Part shown: in pieces, positions 25,741 through 34,918 of the stretch
How the letters are laid out: the number at the start of each line of letters is the position of its first letter
Numbering within the stretch: the first letter of the stretch is position 1
Origin: Streptomyces sp. NBC_01428
GTDB taxonomy: Bacteria > Actinomycetota > Actinomycetes > Streptomycetales > Streptomycetaceae
Length of the DNA: 64,000 nucleotides
NCBI RefSeq assembly: GCF_036231965.1
Contig: NZ_CP109499.1
Coordinates: 4,340,001 to 4,404,000 of the forward strand
Direction: 5' to 3'
Notes under the pieces: model-generated
What the model saw: only the letters and a program-made list of their open reading frames with translations
The model's database searches: none
Told to the model about the DNA's origin: nothing
Position numbers and translations under genes: made by a program

Positions 25741-25839
25741 ATGACACTCACCGCCGCACGGACCACCGCCGCCCCCCGGCCGCACGCGCCGCCGCGCAGA
25801 ACGCCGGCCCCCGCCGTTGCGGGAAGCCGGCCATGCTGA
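25741..25839 (+). CDS. Possible 32-residue leader or remnant ORF before the permease
   Basis: ATG at 25741 with GGAG 5 bp upstream opens a 32-codon frame (MTLTAARTTAAPRPHAPPRR...) whose TGA overlaps the permease start as ATGCTGA. It occupies the place where an ABC ATPase gene usually precedes an FtsX-like permease. It may be a coupling leader, or the fused ends of a deleted gene. Evidence is limited to ribosome site, overlap and position. Confidence 0.3.
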   Translation: MTLTAARTTAAPRPHAPPRRTPAPAVAGSRPC

Positions 25840-27956
25840 GCCTGCGGTCCCTGCGGGCGCGGTGGCCCTCGTTCCTCGGCTGCTTCGTCGCCGTCGCGCT
25901 CGGGGTCGCCGTGATGACGGCGATGGGGCTCGGCCTGGCCGCCGCGACCGACGCGCCCCCGCGGCCGCCGACCCGCTTCGCGGCCTCGCCGGTCGTGGTC
26001 CTGGGCCGGGACACGGTCACGATGGAGGTACGACGGGGCCCGGACACGGCCCGGGTGTCGAAGCCACTCGCCCATCCACACCCTGTGGACGGCGAACTCC
26101 TGGCCGAACTGCGGACCTTGGGGCGGGTGCGCACCGACGGCGCGGCCCGCGACGCGGTCGGCGTCGACGCGCCCGCCCCGGCCGTACGGCGTCTCGTCGG
26201 CGACCGGGGCCGCGTCCTGACCGGTGACGACCGGCATCTCGCCGACCCGTCCGCCGCCCGGGACGCCGAGGCCCTGGTGGGGGTCGACGCGCTGCTGGGC
26301 ACCGCGGCCGGGGTGACGGCCTTCGTCGCGGTCTTCGTGACGGCGTCGACGTTCGCGTTCGTGGTGGCCCTGCGGCGAAGGGAGTTCGGGCTGCTGCGGC
26401 TCGCGGGGGCGCTGCCCGGGCAGGTCCGGCGGACCGTGCTCGGGGAGGCGTTCGCGGTGGGCCTGATGGCCTCCGCGCTCGGCTGCGCGCTGGGCGGCGC
26501 CGCCGCGCCCACGCTGGTACGGGAGTTGGTGGACGGCAAGGTGGCGCCACCCTGGTTCGCCCTGCGGCCGGGGACGCACTGGCCGTATGAAGTCGCCTTC
26601 TGTGTCGGGGTTTTGGTGGCGCTCGCGGGTGCGTGGGCGGCGGCTCGGCGCGCCGGACGGACCGGCCCTCTGGAGGCGCTGCGGGAGGCGTCCGTCGACA
26701 CGGGGGTGATGCCCGCATCGCGGCGGGTGGCCGGGGCGGTCCTGCTGACGGCCGGACTCGGCCTGACGGCCTGGACGCTGTACGCGGACCCGGCGGCCCT
26801 GCTGAAGCGCAAGACCTACGCGACCCAGCCGATGGTGCTCGTCACGGCGGTCGCCGTGCTGGCACCGGCGCTGGTCGGGCCGCTCGTCCGGCTGCTTCCG
26901 CTGCGGCGGCTGCCCCGCGCGTACGGCGTCCTGGTCCGCGCGAACGCCGCCGGGTCCGTCCGGCGCACCGCCGCCGTGGCCGCGCCGGCCCTGGTGACGG
27001 TCGCGCTGGCCGGATCGCTGCTGGGTTCGGCGGCGACGGTCACCGGCGCTCGCGCCACCGAGGCACGGGAGCGGACCGCGGCTCAACTCGTCGTCACCGG
27101 CGAACGGTTGAGACCGGTGCGGGTGCCCGGCGCGACGGTGTCCGGAACCGCGTCGACGGCCGTCTTCACACGGGAGGACGGGACCGCGCTCGTACGCTCG
27201 GAGGCGCGCGCGGTGGACGACGTGGCGGCGTTCGCGGCGGTGACCCGGCTGCCGGTGGTCGCGGGGGACGTGCGCGATCTCGACGACCGGTCGATCGTCG
27301 TCGACGGGGAGTGGCGGCACGGTGCGGTCGACTCCTGGGCCGACGTCCGGCTCGGCGACGGGCGGCCCGCGCGACTGCGGATCGTGGCCGTGCTGGCGCG
27401 GGGCACGGGCGACAACGGCGCCTATGTGACGGCGGCCAACGCGCCGGGGGCCCACGTCGACCGCCTCGATGTACGGCTGCGGCCCGGGGCCGATCCGGGG
27501 GCGGTGACGAGCGCGCTGCGCGCCTCCGGCGGCACCGTGCGGACGGCCGCGGAATGGCTGGCCGCGACCGGACCGCGCTCCGGGGCGCAGACCCGGCTCG
27601 GGTTCCTGGTGGTTCTCGGTATCGCGCTCGTCTACGCCGGCATCGCCCTCGCGGGCACCTGTCTCATGGCGACGTCCGCGCGGGGCGCCGAGCTGCGGTC
27701 CCTGCGCCTGGCGGGCGCCACCCGGGGCCAGGTGCTGGGCATGGTCGCGGGCGAGGCGGCGCTGGCGGTCGGCGTCGGAGCGGCTCTCGGAGCCGCCGTC
27801 GCCGGCCTCAACCTCGCCGGACTGGCGGGAGCCCTCGGCCGGCTGTCGGCTCCCGTGACGGTGACGGTGCCGTGGGGCCCGCTGACCGGATGCGTCGCGG
27901 TGTGCCTCGCGATCGGGGTGGCGGCCTCCGTGGCGGGAGCCTGGCGACGGGCGTGA
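25833..27956 (+). CDS. FtsX/MacB-like ABC transporter permease (orphan)
   Basis: A 707-residue membrane protein with the two-FtsX layout: N-terminal helix (SFLGCFVAVALGVAVMTAMG), extracellular domain, three helices with VALRRREFGLLRLAGALPGQVRRTVLGEA, then a second unit ending in RGAELRSLRLAGATRGQVLGMVAGEA and three helices. The two [FR]GxLRLAGA motifs are the FtsX coupling loops. The ATG at 25833 is chosen for the GGGAAG before it. Permeases of this kind need an ATPase, usually the neighbouring gene; none is present on either side, so it either borrows one or is non-functional. Confidence 0.87.
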   Translation: MLSLRSLRARWPSFLGCFVAVALGVAVMTAMGLGLAAATDAPPRPPTRFAASPVVVLGRDTVTMEVRRGPDTARVSKPLAHPHPVDGELLAELRTLGRVRTDGAARDAVGVDAPAPAVRRLVGDRGRVLTGDDRHLADPSAARDAEALVGVDALLGTAAGVTAFVAVFVTASTFAFVVALRRREFGLLRLAGALPGQVRRTVLGEAFAVGLMASALGCALGGAAAPTLVRELVDGKVAPPWFALRPGTHWPYEVAFCVGVLVALAGAWAAARRAGRTGPLEALREASVDTGVMPASRRVAGAVLLTAGLGLTAWTLYADPAALLKRKTYATQPMVLVTAVAVLAPALVGPLVRLLPLRRLPRAYGVLVRANAAGSVRRTAAVAAPALVTVALAGSLLGSAATVTGARATEARERTAAQLVVTGERLRPVRVPGATVSGTASTAVFTREDGTALVRSEARAVDDVAAFAAVTRLPVVAGDVRDLDDRSIVVDGEWRHGAVDSWADVRLGDGRPARLRIVAVLARGTGDNGAYVTAANAPGAHVDRLDVRLRPGADPGAVTSALRASGGTVRTAAEWLAATGPRSGAQTRLGFLVVLGIALVYAGIALAGTCLMATSARGAELRSLRLAGATRGQVLGMVAGEAALAVGVGAALGAAVAGLNLAGLAGALGRLSAPVTVTVPWGPLTGCVAVCLAIGVAASVAGAWRRA

Positions 27957-28005
27957 GGGAGCCCCGGTGGACCGGCGGCCCGGCGGCCCCGCGGCCCGGC
28001 GGACC

Positions 28006-28042
28006 GGCGGCTCGGCGGCTCGGCGGCTCGGCGGCTCGGCGG
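28006..28042. repeat. 8-bp tandem repeat GGCGGCTC
   Basis: Four complete copies (28006-28037) plus a partial fifth, downstream of the permease stop. It belongs to a GGCGG-rich stretch from about 27968. The 348-bp gap to the next gene holds this repeat, the 14-bp repeats at 28180 and the operators at 28258; no coding potential is seen. Confidence 0.7.
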
Positions 28043-28179
28043 TGGAGTTCCCCCGTCGCAGGGCACCCACCGGTGGACGGCGACGAGCCAGCCTGTTGCC
28101 GCCGCTGCCGAGCGCGCCGGTTGTCGGCACCGAGCCCCCGCCGACTTCGGCGTCTGGACCGTCACCGATTTTTCCGGCG

Positions 28180-28221
28180 TGCACATCCCACGCTGCACAT
28201 CCCGTCCTGCACATTCCCTCC
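28180..28221. repeat. Three 14-bp direct repeats (TGCACATYCC units)
   Basis: TGCACATCCC at 28180 and 28194 and TGCACATTCC at 28208, exactly 14 bp apart. They end about 40 bp upstream of the first palindrome of the Clp_N gene promoter. The regular spacing suggests a protein-binding array; alternatively it is a simple tandem duplication. Confidence 0.6.
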
Positions 28222-28257
28222 GAATCCACGGGAGGACAGTGACCGCCCCGGCCAACT

Positions 28258-28302
28258 GTCAACTTCGGGTTGACACTCCCCCACTGTCAACCTAGCGTTG
28301 AC
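28258..28302 (+). promoter_or_regulatory. Leaderless promoter with two GTCAAC-N5-GTTGAC operators
   Basis: Perfect dyads at 28258-28274 and 28286-28302, 28 bp apart. A promoter is embedded: -35 TTGACA (28270-28275), 17-bp spacer, -10 TAGCGT (28293-28298). The start of transcription would fall at or very near the ATG at 28305, so the mRNA is probably leaderless. One dyad covers the -35 and the other the -10, the arrangement expected for repression by a dimeric protein, perhaps the HTH-bearing product itself. Confidence 0.8.
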
Positions 28303-28304
28303 AC

Positions 28305-29048
28305 ATGACGACGAACCCACCCGGCAAGGCATCCGTACGGCTCGACGACCTCATCGACGCCATCAAGAAGGTGCACAGCGACGCGCTCGACCAGCTTCAG
28401 GACGCGGTGATCGCGGCCGACCACCTGGGCGACGTGGCCGACCACCTGATCGGGCACTTCGTGGACCAGGCACGGCGTTCGGGCGCGTCCTGGACGGACA
28501 TCGGCAAGAGCATGGGCGTCACCCGGCAGGCCGCGCAGAAGCGGTTCGTGCCGAAGGCGGAGGTGGACCTGGACCCCAGTCAGGGCTTCGGGCGCTACAC
28601 CGAACGGGCCCGCAAGGTGGTCATGGCCGCGCACGAGGCGTCCAAGGCGGCGGGGAACGCCGAGGGGCTTCCCGAGCACCTCGTCCTCGGCCTGCTCAGC
28701 GAGCCCGACGCCTTCGCCGCGCGGGCGATCACCGCGCAGGGCGTCTCCCTCGACACCGTCCGCGAGGCCGCCACCGCCGCCCTGCCGCCCGCCGCCGACG
28801 AGATCCCCGAACTGGTCCCCTACGGTCCGGCCGCCAAGAAGGTCCTGGAGCTGACCTTCCGTGAGGCCCTGCGCCTCGGGCACAACTACGTCGGCACCGA
28901 ACACATCCTGCTCGCCCTGCTGGAGTTCGAGAACGGCACGGGCGTCCTCAGCAGCGTGGGCGTCGACAAGGCGGCGGCGGAGGCCCACATCGTCGCCCTG
29001 CTCGACGAGATCGTGCGGCAGCAGCAGGCCCCCGAGGGGACCGCGTAG
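28305..29048 (+). CDS. HTH protein with two Clp N-terminal repeats
   Basis: A 247-residue protein. Residues about 1-85 contain a helix-turn-helix (GASWTDIGKSMGVTRQAAQKRF); the rest holds two Clp_N repeats (FGRYTERARKVVMAAHEAS ... and YGPAAKKVLELTFREALRLGHNYVGTEHILLALL). It has no AAA domain, so it is not a ClpC/ClpB ATPase; Clp_N repeats bind adaptors or substrates such as phospho-arginine proteins. A regulator that senses protein quality through Clp_N is a reasonable inference. Its promoter has paired dyads, consistent with autoregulation. Confidence 0.85.
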   Translation: MTTNPPGKASVRLDDLIDAIKKVHSDALDQLQDAVIAADHLGDVADHLIGHFVDQARRSGASWTDIGKSMGVTRQAAQKRFVPKAEVDLDPSQGFGRYTERARKVVMAAHEASKAAGNAEGLPEHLVLGLLSEPDAFAARAITAQGVSLDTVREAATAALPPAADEIPELVPYGPAAKKVLELTFREALRLGHNYVGTEHILLALLEFENGTGVLSSVGVDKAAAEAHIVALLDEIVRQQQAPEGTA

Positions 29049-29217
29049 AGAGACCGCGTAGAGAGACGGCACGGGGAGACCGTGCGGGGGGGGATGGCGG
29101 GGAGAGGTGCGGGGAGACCGTGCGAGTGGCCCACGGGGAGGCCGCGGAGGCGCGCCGTGAAGCCGCTGGTCGCGTCGCCGGACGGCGTTGTCAGACCCCC
29201 CTGCGAGACTCGGAGGC

Positions 29218-30906
29218 ATGACCGAGCGCTGGGCTCTCGCGCCGGCCGAGGACGGCGGCGCGGAGATCGCAGCCCTCGGCCCGGACGGGCTGCCCGCCGG
29301 GCCGGTCCGCCGGGAGCCCGACCTCACCGAGGCCGTGCGCACCCGGCCGGACGTGACCCGGTGGGTGTGGCGTTCGACGGCCGACGTGTATCCGCGTCTG
29401 CTCGCCACGGGGGTGCGAGTAGAGCGGTGTTACGACATGGAGGCCGCCGAGACCCTGCTGCTCGGGCACGAGGGGCGGCTGGGCGAGCCCCGTTCGGCGG
29501 CCGCCGCGCTGGCACGACTGCGCGGCGGCCCCGTGCCGCCGGATCCTCCGCAGCGTTCCGCCGAGCCCGGTTCGCAGTCCTCCCTCTTCGAGCCGCGCCC
29601 GGTCCACCTGCCGCTCGCGGATCTCCTCGCCGTCTACGCCGACCAGCAGCGGCGTCACGACACCGGCGCCCACCCCGAGCGGATGCGGCTGCTGACCGCC
29701 GCCGAGTCCGCGGGGATGCTGGTCGCCGCCGAGATGAACCAGTCGGGGCTCCCGTGGAGCGCGGACGTCCACCGTGACGTCCTGCACGAACTGCTCGGCG
29801 AGCGCTACACCGGAGGCGGTGAGCCGCGCCGCCTCGCCGAGCTGACCGACGAGATCTCCGCCGCCTTCGGCAGACGCGTCCGGCCCGATCTGCCCGCCGA
29901 CGTCGTCAAGGCGTTCGCGCAGGCCGGGATCAAGGTCAAGTCCACCCGGCGCTGGGAGATCGAGTCCGTCGACCACCCGGCCGTGAAGCCCCTCCTGGAG
30001 TACAAGAAGCTGTACCGGATCTGGGTCGCCCACGGCTGGTCCTGGCTCCAGGACTGGGTCCGCGACGGCCGCTTCCGCCCCGAGTACCTCCCGGGCGGGA
30101 CCGTCACCGGGCGCTGGGTGACCAACGGCGGCGGCGCCCTGCAGATCCCCAAGGTGATCCGCCGGGCGGTCGTCGCCGACCCCGGCTGGCGGCTGGTCGT
30201 CGCCGACGCCGACCAGATGGAGCCGCGGGTCCTCGCCGCCATCTCGCGCGACCCCGGCCTGATGGAGGTGGCCGGCCGCGAGAGCGACCTCTACCAGTCG
30301 GTGTCGGACCGGGCCTTCTCCGGCGACCGCGCCCAGGCCAAACTCGCCGTGCTCGGCGCGGTGTACGGACAGACGTCCGGCGACGGCCTCAAGAACCTCG
30401 CACTCCTGCGCCGCCGTTTCCCCCGGGCCGTGGCCTACGTGGACGACGCGGCCCGCGCCGGCGAGGAGGGCCGGCTCGTCCGGACCTGGCTCGGCCGGAC
30501 CTGCCCCCCGGCCGCCGGAGCACGGGACGACGGCGACGAGGCGGGCATCCCGCAGGACGATCCCGCCGAGACCCCCGCCGGCCAGGGCTGGGTGCCGGGG
30601 TACGCGTCCTCCGACTCCCGCGCCCGCGGCCGGTTCGCGCGCAACTTCGTCGTACAGGGCAGCGCCGCCGACTGGGCCCTGCTGATGCTGGCGGGGCTGC
30701 GCCGCACCTGCGAGGGCCTCGCCGCCGAGCTGGTCTTCTTCCAGCACGACGAGGTGATCGTGCACTGTCCCGCCGAGGAGGCCGACGCCGTCGTGGCCGC
30801 CATCCGCGACGCGGCCGAACTCGCCGGCCGCCTCACCTTCGGCGAGACCCCGGTCCGCTTCCCGTTCACGACAGCGGTCGTCAGCTGCTACGCGGACGCC
30901 AAGTAG
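29218..30906 (+). CDS. Family A DNA polymerase (bifunctional 3'-5' exonuclease/polymerase type)
   Basis: A 562-residue stand-alone polymerase, shorter than PolI and without a 5' nuclease domain. Polymerase motif A is present as VVADADQMEPRVLAA, motif B as AKLAVLGAVYGQT and motif C as FQHDEVIVH, so both catalytic aspartates are kept. The N-terminal third corresponds to the 3'-5' exonuclease fold, but I see no DEDD motif (no FDxE), so proofreading is probably lost despite the usual product name. ATG 29218 follows GGAGG. A homologue is widespread in Streptomyces; its role in replication or repair is not defined by this sequence. Confidence 0.88.
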   Translation: MTERWALAPAEDGGAEIAALGPDGLPAGPVRREPDLTEAVRTRPDVTRWVWRSTADVYPRLLATGVRVERCYDMEAAETLLLGHEGRLGEPRSAAAALARLRGGPVPPDPPQRSAEPGSQSSLFEPRPVHLPLADLLAVYADQQRRHDTGAHPERMRLLTAAESAGMLVAAEMNQSGLPWSADVHRDVLHELLGERYTGGGEPRRLAELTDEISAAFGRRVRPDLPADVVKAFAQAGIKVKSTRRWEIESVDHPAVKPLLEYKKLYRIWVAHGWSWLQDWVRDGRFRPEYLPGGTVTGRWVTNGGGALQIPKVIRRAVVADPGWRLVVADADQMEPRVLAAISRDPGLMEVAGRESDLYQSVSDRAFSGDRAQAKLAVLGAVYGQTSGDGLKNLALLRRRFPRAVAYVDDAARAGEEGRLVRTWLGRTCPPAAGARDDGDEAGIPQDDPAETPAGQGWVPGYASSDSRARGRFARNFVVQGSAADWALLMLAGLRRTCEGLAAELVFFQHDEVIVHCPAEEADAVVAAIRDAAELAGRLTFGETPVRFPFTTAVVSCYADAK

Positions 30907-31336
30907 CCGATCCGCACGGCGCGACCCACCACTCCGCACCGAACCACCCACGCCATCCGTGAAGGACCCTGATCCGTCCAGGGTCGGCGGTCCGGCCGAT
31001 GACGGTGGGACGGGCCGATGACAGCGGGACGGTCCGACGGTCAGCCGACAGCCGTCCGGCCGGGCGGTGCTCGGCGGTCGGTGCTCGACGGTCGGGCGAC
31101 ACCGGTCCGGCCGTCGGTGGTGCCGGCGCCAGGGAACCGGGCGTCGTTCGCCCGACCACCACGCACCCGCCGCCGACAGGCAGGCGATCGTCGGGCTCGC
31201 CGTCGGTGGCCCCGGCGGTCGTCCCGCGATCGGCGGCCCTGCGGACCCCGTGGGCGAAACGGTCACCCGGCGGCCGGACACCCGCAGTCGAGCCGCCGGC
31301 GGAGCCGCCTCCAGACCCGCCTCCGGGCCGCCGGCA
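30907..31336. other. Non-coding GC-rich gap of 430 bp
   Basis: Between the convergent polymerase and AfsR-like genes. It is rich in short CGGTCNG and GGTCGGCGG units that make every frame open but with no convincing protein, ribosome site or homology. I see no single strong hairpin. Probably decayed or spacer DNA. Confidence 0.5.
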
Positions 31337-34300
31337 TCACGTCGCCAGCAGCCTTCTCAGTTCGCCCACGACCGGGCTGTCCGTGTCCTCCAGGGCTTCC
31401 AGGGCCGACGCCCACTCGCGGTACGCGGCCCGGGCGTCGCCCTGTTGGCGCAGCAGCAGGCCCCGCTGGTGCCGGGCGAGGCCGCCGGTGTACCGGTCGG
31501 CGCGGCGGTCGGCGCGGCAGCACAGCAGGTCGCACTCGCGCGCCGCCCGTTCCCGGTGTCCCACACCGCGCAGGGCGCGGACCAGGCCGAGCCGGGTCTG
31601 CGACTCCCCGTGCCAGTCGCCGTGACTGCCCAGCACCCGCAGGCTCTCCTCGAAGTGCGGTACGGCGGCGGCCGGTTCGCCGAGCGTGAGGTGGGCGTAG
31701 CCGATGTTGCAGTGCGCGGAGTGCCGGATGATCACGTCCTGCACCGCCTCGCCGATCGCGAGGCTGCGCTTGTGGTGGTCGATGGCGGCCCGGGGATCAC
31801 TGTGCTCGTACAGGTTGCCGAGGTGGCTGTAGGTGATGGCCTCCATGTGCGGATCGCCGAGCTCCCGGGAGAACCGCAGGCTCTGCAGCAGGGCCTCTCC
31901 GGACTCGTCGTAGCGGCCGAGGCCTTCAAGGAGCATGCCCCGGTTGTTCAGGCCCCGGCGCACCCAGGACAGCACGCCGAGGCGGCGCCAGATCGCGAGC
32001 GCCTCGTCGTTCAGGGCGAGGGCCTCGCCCGCCCGGCCCGTCATGAAGTGCAGCCCGCCGAGGTCGCCGAGCGCGTACGCCTCGGCCGCCTCGTCGGCGA
32101 GCAGCCGTGCCCCTTCGAGCGCGGCCCGCTGGAGTCGCTCCAACTCGGCGACGTGTCCGCTGCGTTGGACGTACGGGTTGAGCATGCGGGCCAGCAGGGG
32201 GACGTACGGGGAGGTGCGGGCGTACCGCTCCGCCAGCGCGACCGCGTTGGCCAGCTCGGAGTCGCCCCAGGCGAACGCCTCGCGGGCCGAGCGGAAGGCG
32301 GGTGCGGACGCGACGTCCGCCGGGTGCCCGGGGGGCTGTGAGGCGGTCGGTCTGCTGCGGTCCTCGCGGTCGAGCCCGGGTTCGAGGATCGCCTCCAGGG
32401 ACCGGGCGGCGACCGCCGCGTACCAGCGCAGGGCACGCTCGGCGACGATCGCGTCGTGCCCGCCGGTCGCGGTGGCGGGAAGGTCGCCCGGGCCGTCCGG
32501 TCCGCGCACTCCCGGCTCGGGGGCCGGGACGACGGCGCCCGAGCCGTCCGGGCGCGGTGAGGCGGCGTCCGGGACCGGGCCCCTCATGGCGAGGACGCAC
32601 TCCGCGGCGCCCGCGATCTCCCGGGCGAAGTCCCGTACGAGATCGTGGGGCGCGTAGCGGCCGTAGGCCGTCTCCTCCAGGAGGGCGACGTCGACGAGGC
32701 GGTCGAGGGCGGCCTCGGCGCGGCGCTCGCCGGTGCCGGTGAGGCGGGCGAGCAGGGCGGCTCCGTAGACGGGCAGGTCGAGCGCGCCGATCCGGCACAG
32801 CGCGAGCGCCGCGTCCCGGTCCGCCTCGCGGTCGGAGGCGCGCAGGGCGTCGTGCGCGACGGCCAGGGAGCGGCGCACGCTCAGGTCGTCGTACTCCAGG
32901 TGATGCAACCGTCCTTCGGTGGCGGCGAGTTGACCGGCCAGCGCGTCGGGGGTGAGGGCGCCGCGTGCGGCGAGGCGGGCCGCGACGACACGGAGGGCGA
33001 GGGGCAGCCGGCCGGTGAGTTCGACGAGGGGGTGTCCGCTGTCGAGGCCGTCCTCGCGGCCGGAGACGGCCCGGAGCAGGGCCGCGCTGTCCTCGTCCGT
33101 GAGGGGGGCGAGCGGGAAGCGGTGGGCGCCGTCGAGGGCGGTGAGCGGTGAGCGGCTCGTCACGATCACCGCGCAGTCCGGTCCCGCCGGCAGCAGCGGG
33201 CGCACCTGGGCGGCGTGGGCGGCGTCGTCGAGGACCATGAGGGTGCGGGTCGGTGCGAGGGTCGAGCGGAGCAACGCGGCCGCGGCGTCGGCGTTCTCGG
33301 GGACGCGGCGGGGTTCCACACCCAGGTCGCGCAGGAGTGCGGCGAGGGCCTGGCCTGCGGTGATCGGGGTCATGCCGGGGGTGGCGCCGTGCAGGTTCAC
33401 GTACAACTGGCCGTCGGGGAAACGTTCCCTCAACTCGTGGGCCACGTGCAGCGCGAGTGCGCTCTTGCCGACGCCGGCCATGCCGCTGATCACGGTGACG
33501 CGGGTGGAGGCGGGGGCGGTGCAGTGGGGGTGCCATCCGCCGCCGGACCGGGGTGGCGGCTCCGGGAACGCGGCGGGCTGCTGCGGGCGCAGGATCCGGA
33601 CGAGCTGGTCCCGGAGGTCCACGCGGCCCATGAAGTGGGCCGGGGGCGGCGGCAGCTGGGCGGGGCGCGACAGTGGCGCGGGCGCCCGCCCCTCCCGGTC
33701 GGCGTCGTCCTCGGTGCCGGCACGAGTGCCGGAGCCCGTGCCGGTCCCCTCCGCGTCCCCGGTCCGCGTGCCGGTGCGGTCACCGTCCCCCGTCGGCGCG
33801 CCCGAGTGATCGGCACGGCCGGTGTCACCGGTACGCCTGCGCGCGCGGTTCCCGTCCCCGGGTCGCGTGCGGGCCGTCCCCGGTGTCCGCACGGCGGCGG
33901 GGGTGATGTGCGCGTCCCGGTCCGTCGCGCGCAGGATCTCCAGGTGGGCCTCGCGCACCGCGGGGCCCGGTTCGATGCCGAGCTCCTCGATCAGGCGGGC
34001 CCGCAGGTCACGGTGGACGGCGAGGGCCTCGGCCGGGCGTCCGGTGCGGTGCAGGACGAGCATCAGCAGCCGGTGGAAGGACTCGCGGAGCGGATGTTCG
34101 GCGATCCGGGAGGACAGTTCGGGGGCGAGCCCGTCGAGCCGGGCCGCGGTCGGCGCGAGGCGCAGTTCCGCCTCGTACCCCCATTCCAGGACCAGCAGCC
34201 GCGCCTCCTCCAGGCGCTGGACGAGGGCGTGCCCGCCGGTCTCGTGCGGCAGGCCGCTCAGCGGGGTGCCGCGCCAGAGCGCGAGCGCGGCGGCGGATTC

Positions 34301-34678
34301 CCGCAGCGCCCGCTCGGCGTCGTGTCCGGCGTGCGCGTCGCGCGCCGCGGTGGCGTGCCGCTCGAAGAGGCGGACGTCCAGCTCGCCCTCGGCGACCCGG
34401 AGCACATAGCCCGGCGGTACGGCGCGCAGCCGTTCCGGATCGTCGAGGAGGCGGCGCAGCCGGGTCACGTGGTTGTGCAGCGAGGCCTGGGCCGAGGCGG
34501 GAGGCGCACCGCCCCACAGCGCGTCCTTGAGGGCGTCGACGGAGACGACCCGGCCCGGTTCGAGGAGGAGTGCGGCCAGCAGGGCACGGGTCTTGCCGCT
34601 GCCGATCGGGACGACCTCACCGTCGGCACCGTGGAGGACCGGCGGCCCCAGCAGTCCGAACCGCAGCCCGTTCCGCAT
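31337..34678 (-). CDS. AfsR/SARP-family regulator with NB-ARC and TPR domains
   Basis: A 1113-residue regulator. Residues about 5-95 are an OmpR-like DNA-binding domain (LRFGLLGPPVLHGADGEVVPIGSGKTRALLAALLL), about 100-245 the BTAD helical domain (ESFHRLLMLVLHRTGRPAEALAVHRDL), then a Gly/Arg/Thr-rich linker of about 110 residues, an NB-ARC ATPase with P-loop GMAGVGKSALALHVA and VTSRSPLTAL, and C-terminal tetratricopeptide repeats. Such proteins activate secondary metabolism by binding direct heptamer repeats. ATG 34678 fits the SARP N-terminus. It lies 7 kb from the clavulanic cluster but is much larger than CcaR (about 250 residues) and is not its orthologue. Confidence 0.88.
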   Translation of the reverse strand: MRNGLRFGLLGPPVLHGADGEVVPIGSGKTRALLAALLLEPGRVVSVDALKDALWGGAPPASAQASLHNHVTRLRRLLDDPERLRAVPPGYVLRVAEGELDVRLFERHATAARDAHAGHDAERALRESAAALALWRGTPLSGLPHETGGHALVQRLEEARLLVLEWGYEAELRLAPTAARLDGLAPELSSRIAEHPLRESFHRLLMLVLHRTGRPAEALAVHRDLRARLIEELGIEPGPAVREAHLEILRATDRDAHITPAAVRTPGTARTRPGDGNRARRRTGDTGRADHSGAPTGDGDRTGTRTGDAEGTGTGSGTRAGTEDDADREGRAPAPLSRPAQLPPPPAHFMGRVDLRDQLVRILRPQQPAAFPEPPPRSGGGWHPHCTAPASTRVTVISGMAGVGKSALALHVAHELRERFPDGQLYVNLHGATPGMTPITAGQALAALLRDLGVEPRRVPENADAAAALLRSTLAPTRTLMVLDDAAHAAQVRPLLPAGPDCAVIVTSRSPLTALDGAHRFPLAPLTDEDSAALLRAVSGREDGLDSGHPLVELTGRLPLALRVVAARLAARGALTPDALAGQLAATEGRLHHLEYDDLSVRRSLAVAHDALRASDREADRDAALALCRIGALDLPVYGAALLARLTGTGERRAEAALDRLVDVALLEETAYGRYAPHDLVRDFAREIAGAAECVLAMRGPVPDAASPRPDGSGAVVPAPEPGVRGPDGPGDLPATATGGHDAIVAERALRWYAAVAARSLEAILEPGLDREDRSRPTASQPPGHPADVASAPAFRSAREAFAWGDSELANAVALAERYARTSPYVPLLARMLNPYVQRSGHVAELERLQRAALEGARLLADEAAEAYALGDLGGLHFMTGRAGEALALNDEALAIWRRLGVLSWVRRGLNNRGMLLEGLGRYDESGEALLQSLRFSRELGDPHMEAITYSHLGNLYEHSDPRAAIDHHKRSLAIGEAVQDVIIRHSAHCNIGYAHLTLGEPAAAVPHFEESLRVLGSHGDWHGESQTRLGLVRALRGVGHRERAARECDLLCCRADRRADRYTGGLARHQRGLLLRQQGDARAAYREWASALEALEDTDSPVVGELRRLLAT

Positions 34679-34771
34679 CACACCGCCCCACTGCCTTCCC
34701 GCCCGGCCTCGGTGACCACGCGCCACGACGCGTTCGCGTCCCCTGACGGCGGCCCCCGTCGGCCGTCCGAC

Positions 34772-34789
34772 CGTTCCCACCCGGGAACG
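34772..34789. promoter_or_regulatory. 18-bp palindrome upstream of the AfsR-like gene
   Basis: CGTTCCC-ACCC-GGGAACG, perfect 7-bp arms, about 95 bp upstream of the start at 34678. A possible operator. The rest of the 399-bp gap to the glycosyltransferase holds only this and the terminator at 34919-34952. Confidence 0.5.
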
Positions 34790-34918
34790 TTGGCCTCATG
34801 TTAGCGATCCGTTGGTGTGGCCTGATGTGATCACTTCATCGGATCTGGCCCGACGGTGCGCGCGTACTACGCGTAACTCGGGGGAGTGTCGCCGCCGCGG
34901 CCGGATCCGGGACGTGGC

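Noticed and set aside
25626..28262. 878-codon minus-strand frame opposite the permease
   Set aside because: Antisense shadow; composition-driven and without motifs.
30907..31336. Several open frames in the gap between the polymerase and AfsR-like genes
   Set aside because: No ribosome site or recognisable protein; frames stay open because stop codons are rare at this GC content.
31337..34678. AfsR/SARP-like gene as the cluster's CcaR
   Set aside because: It is over four times the CcaR length, carries NB-ARC and TPR domains, and lies 7 kb outside the cluster among unrelated genes.
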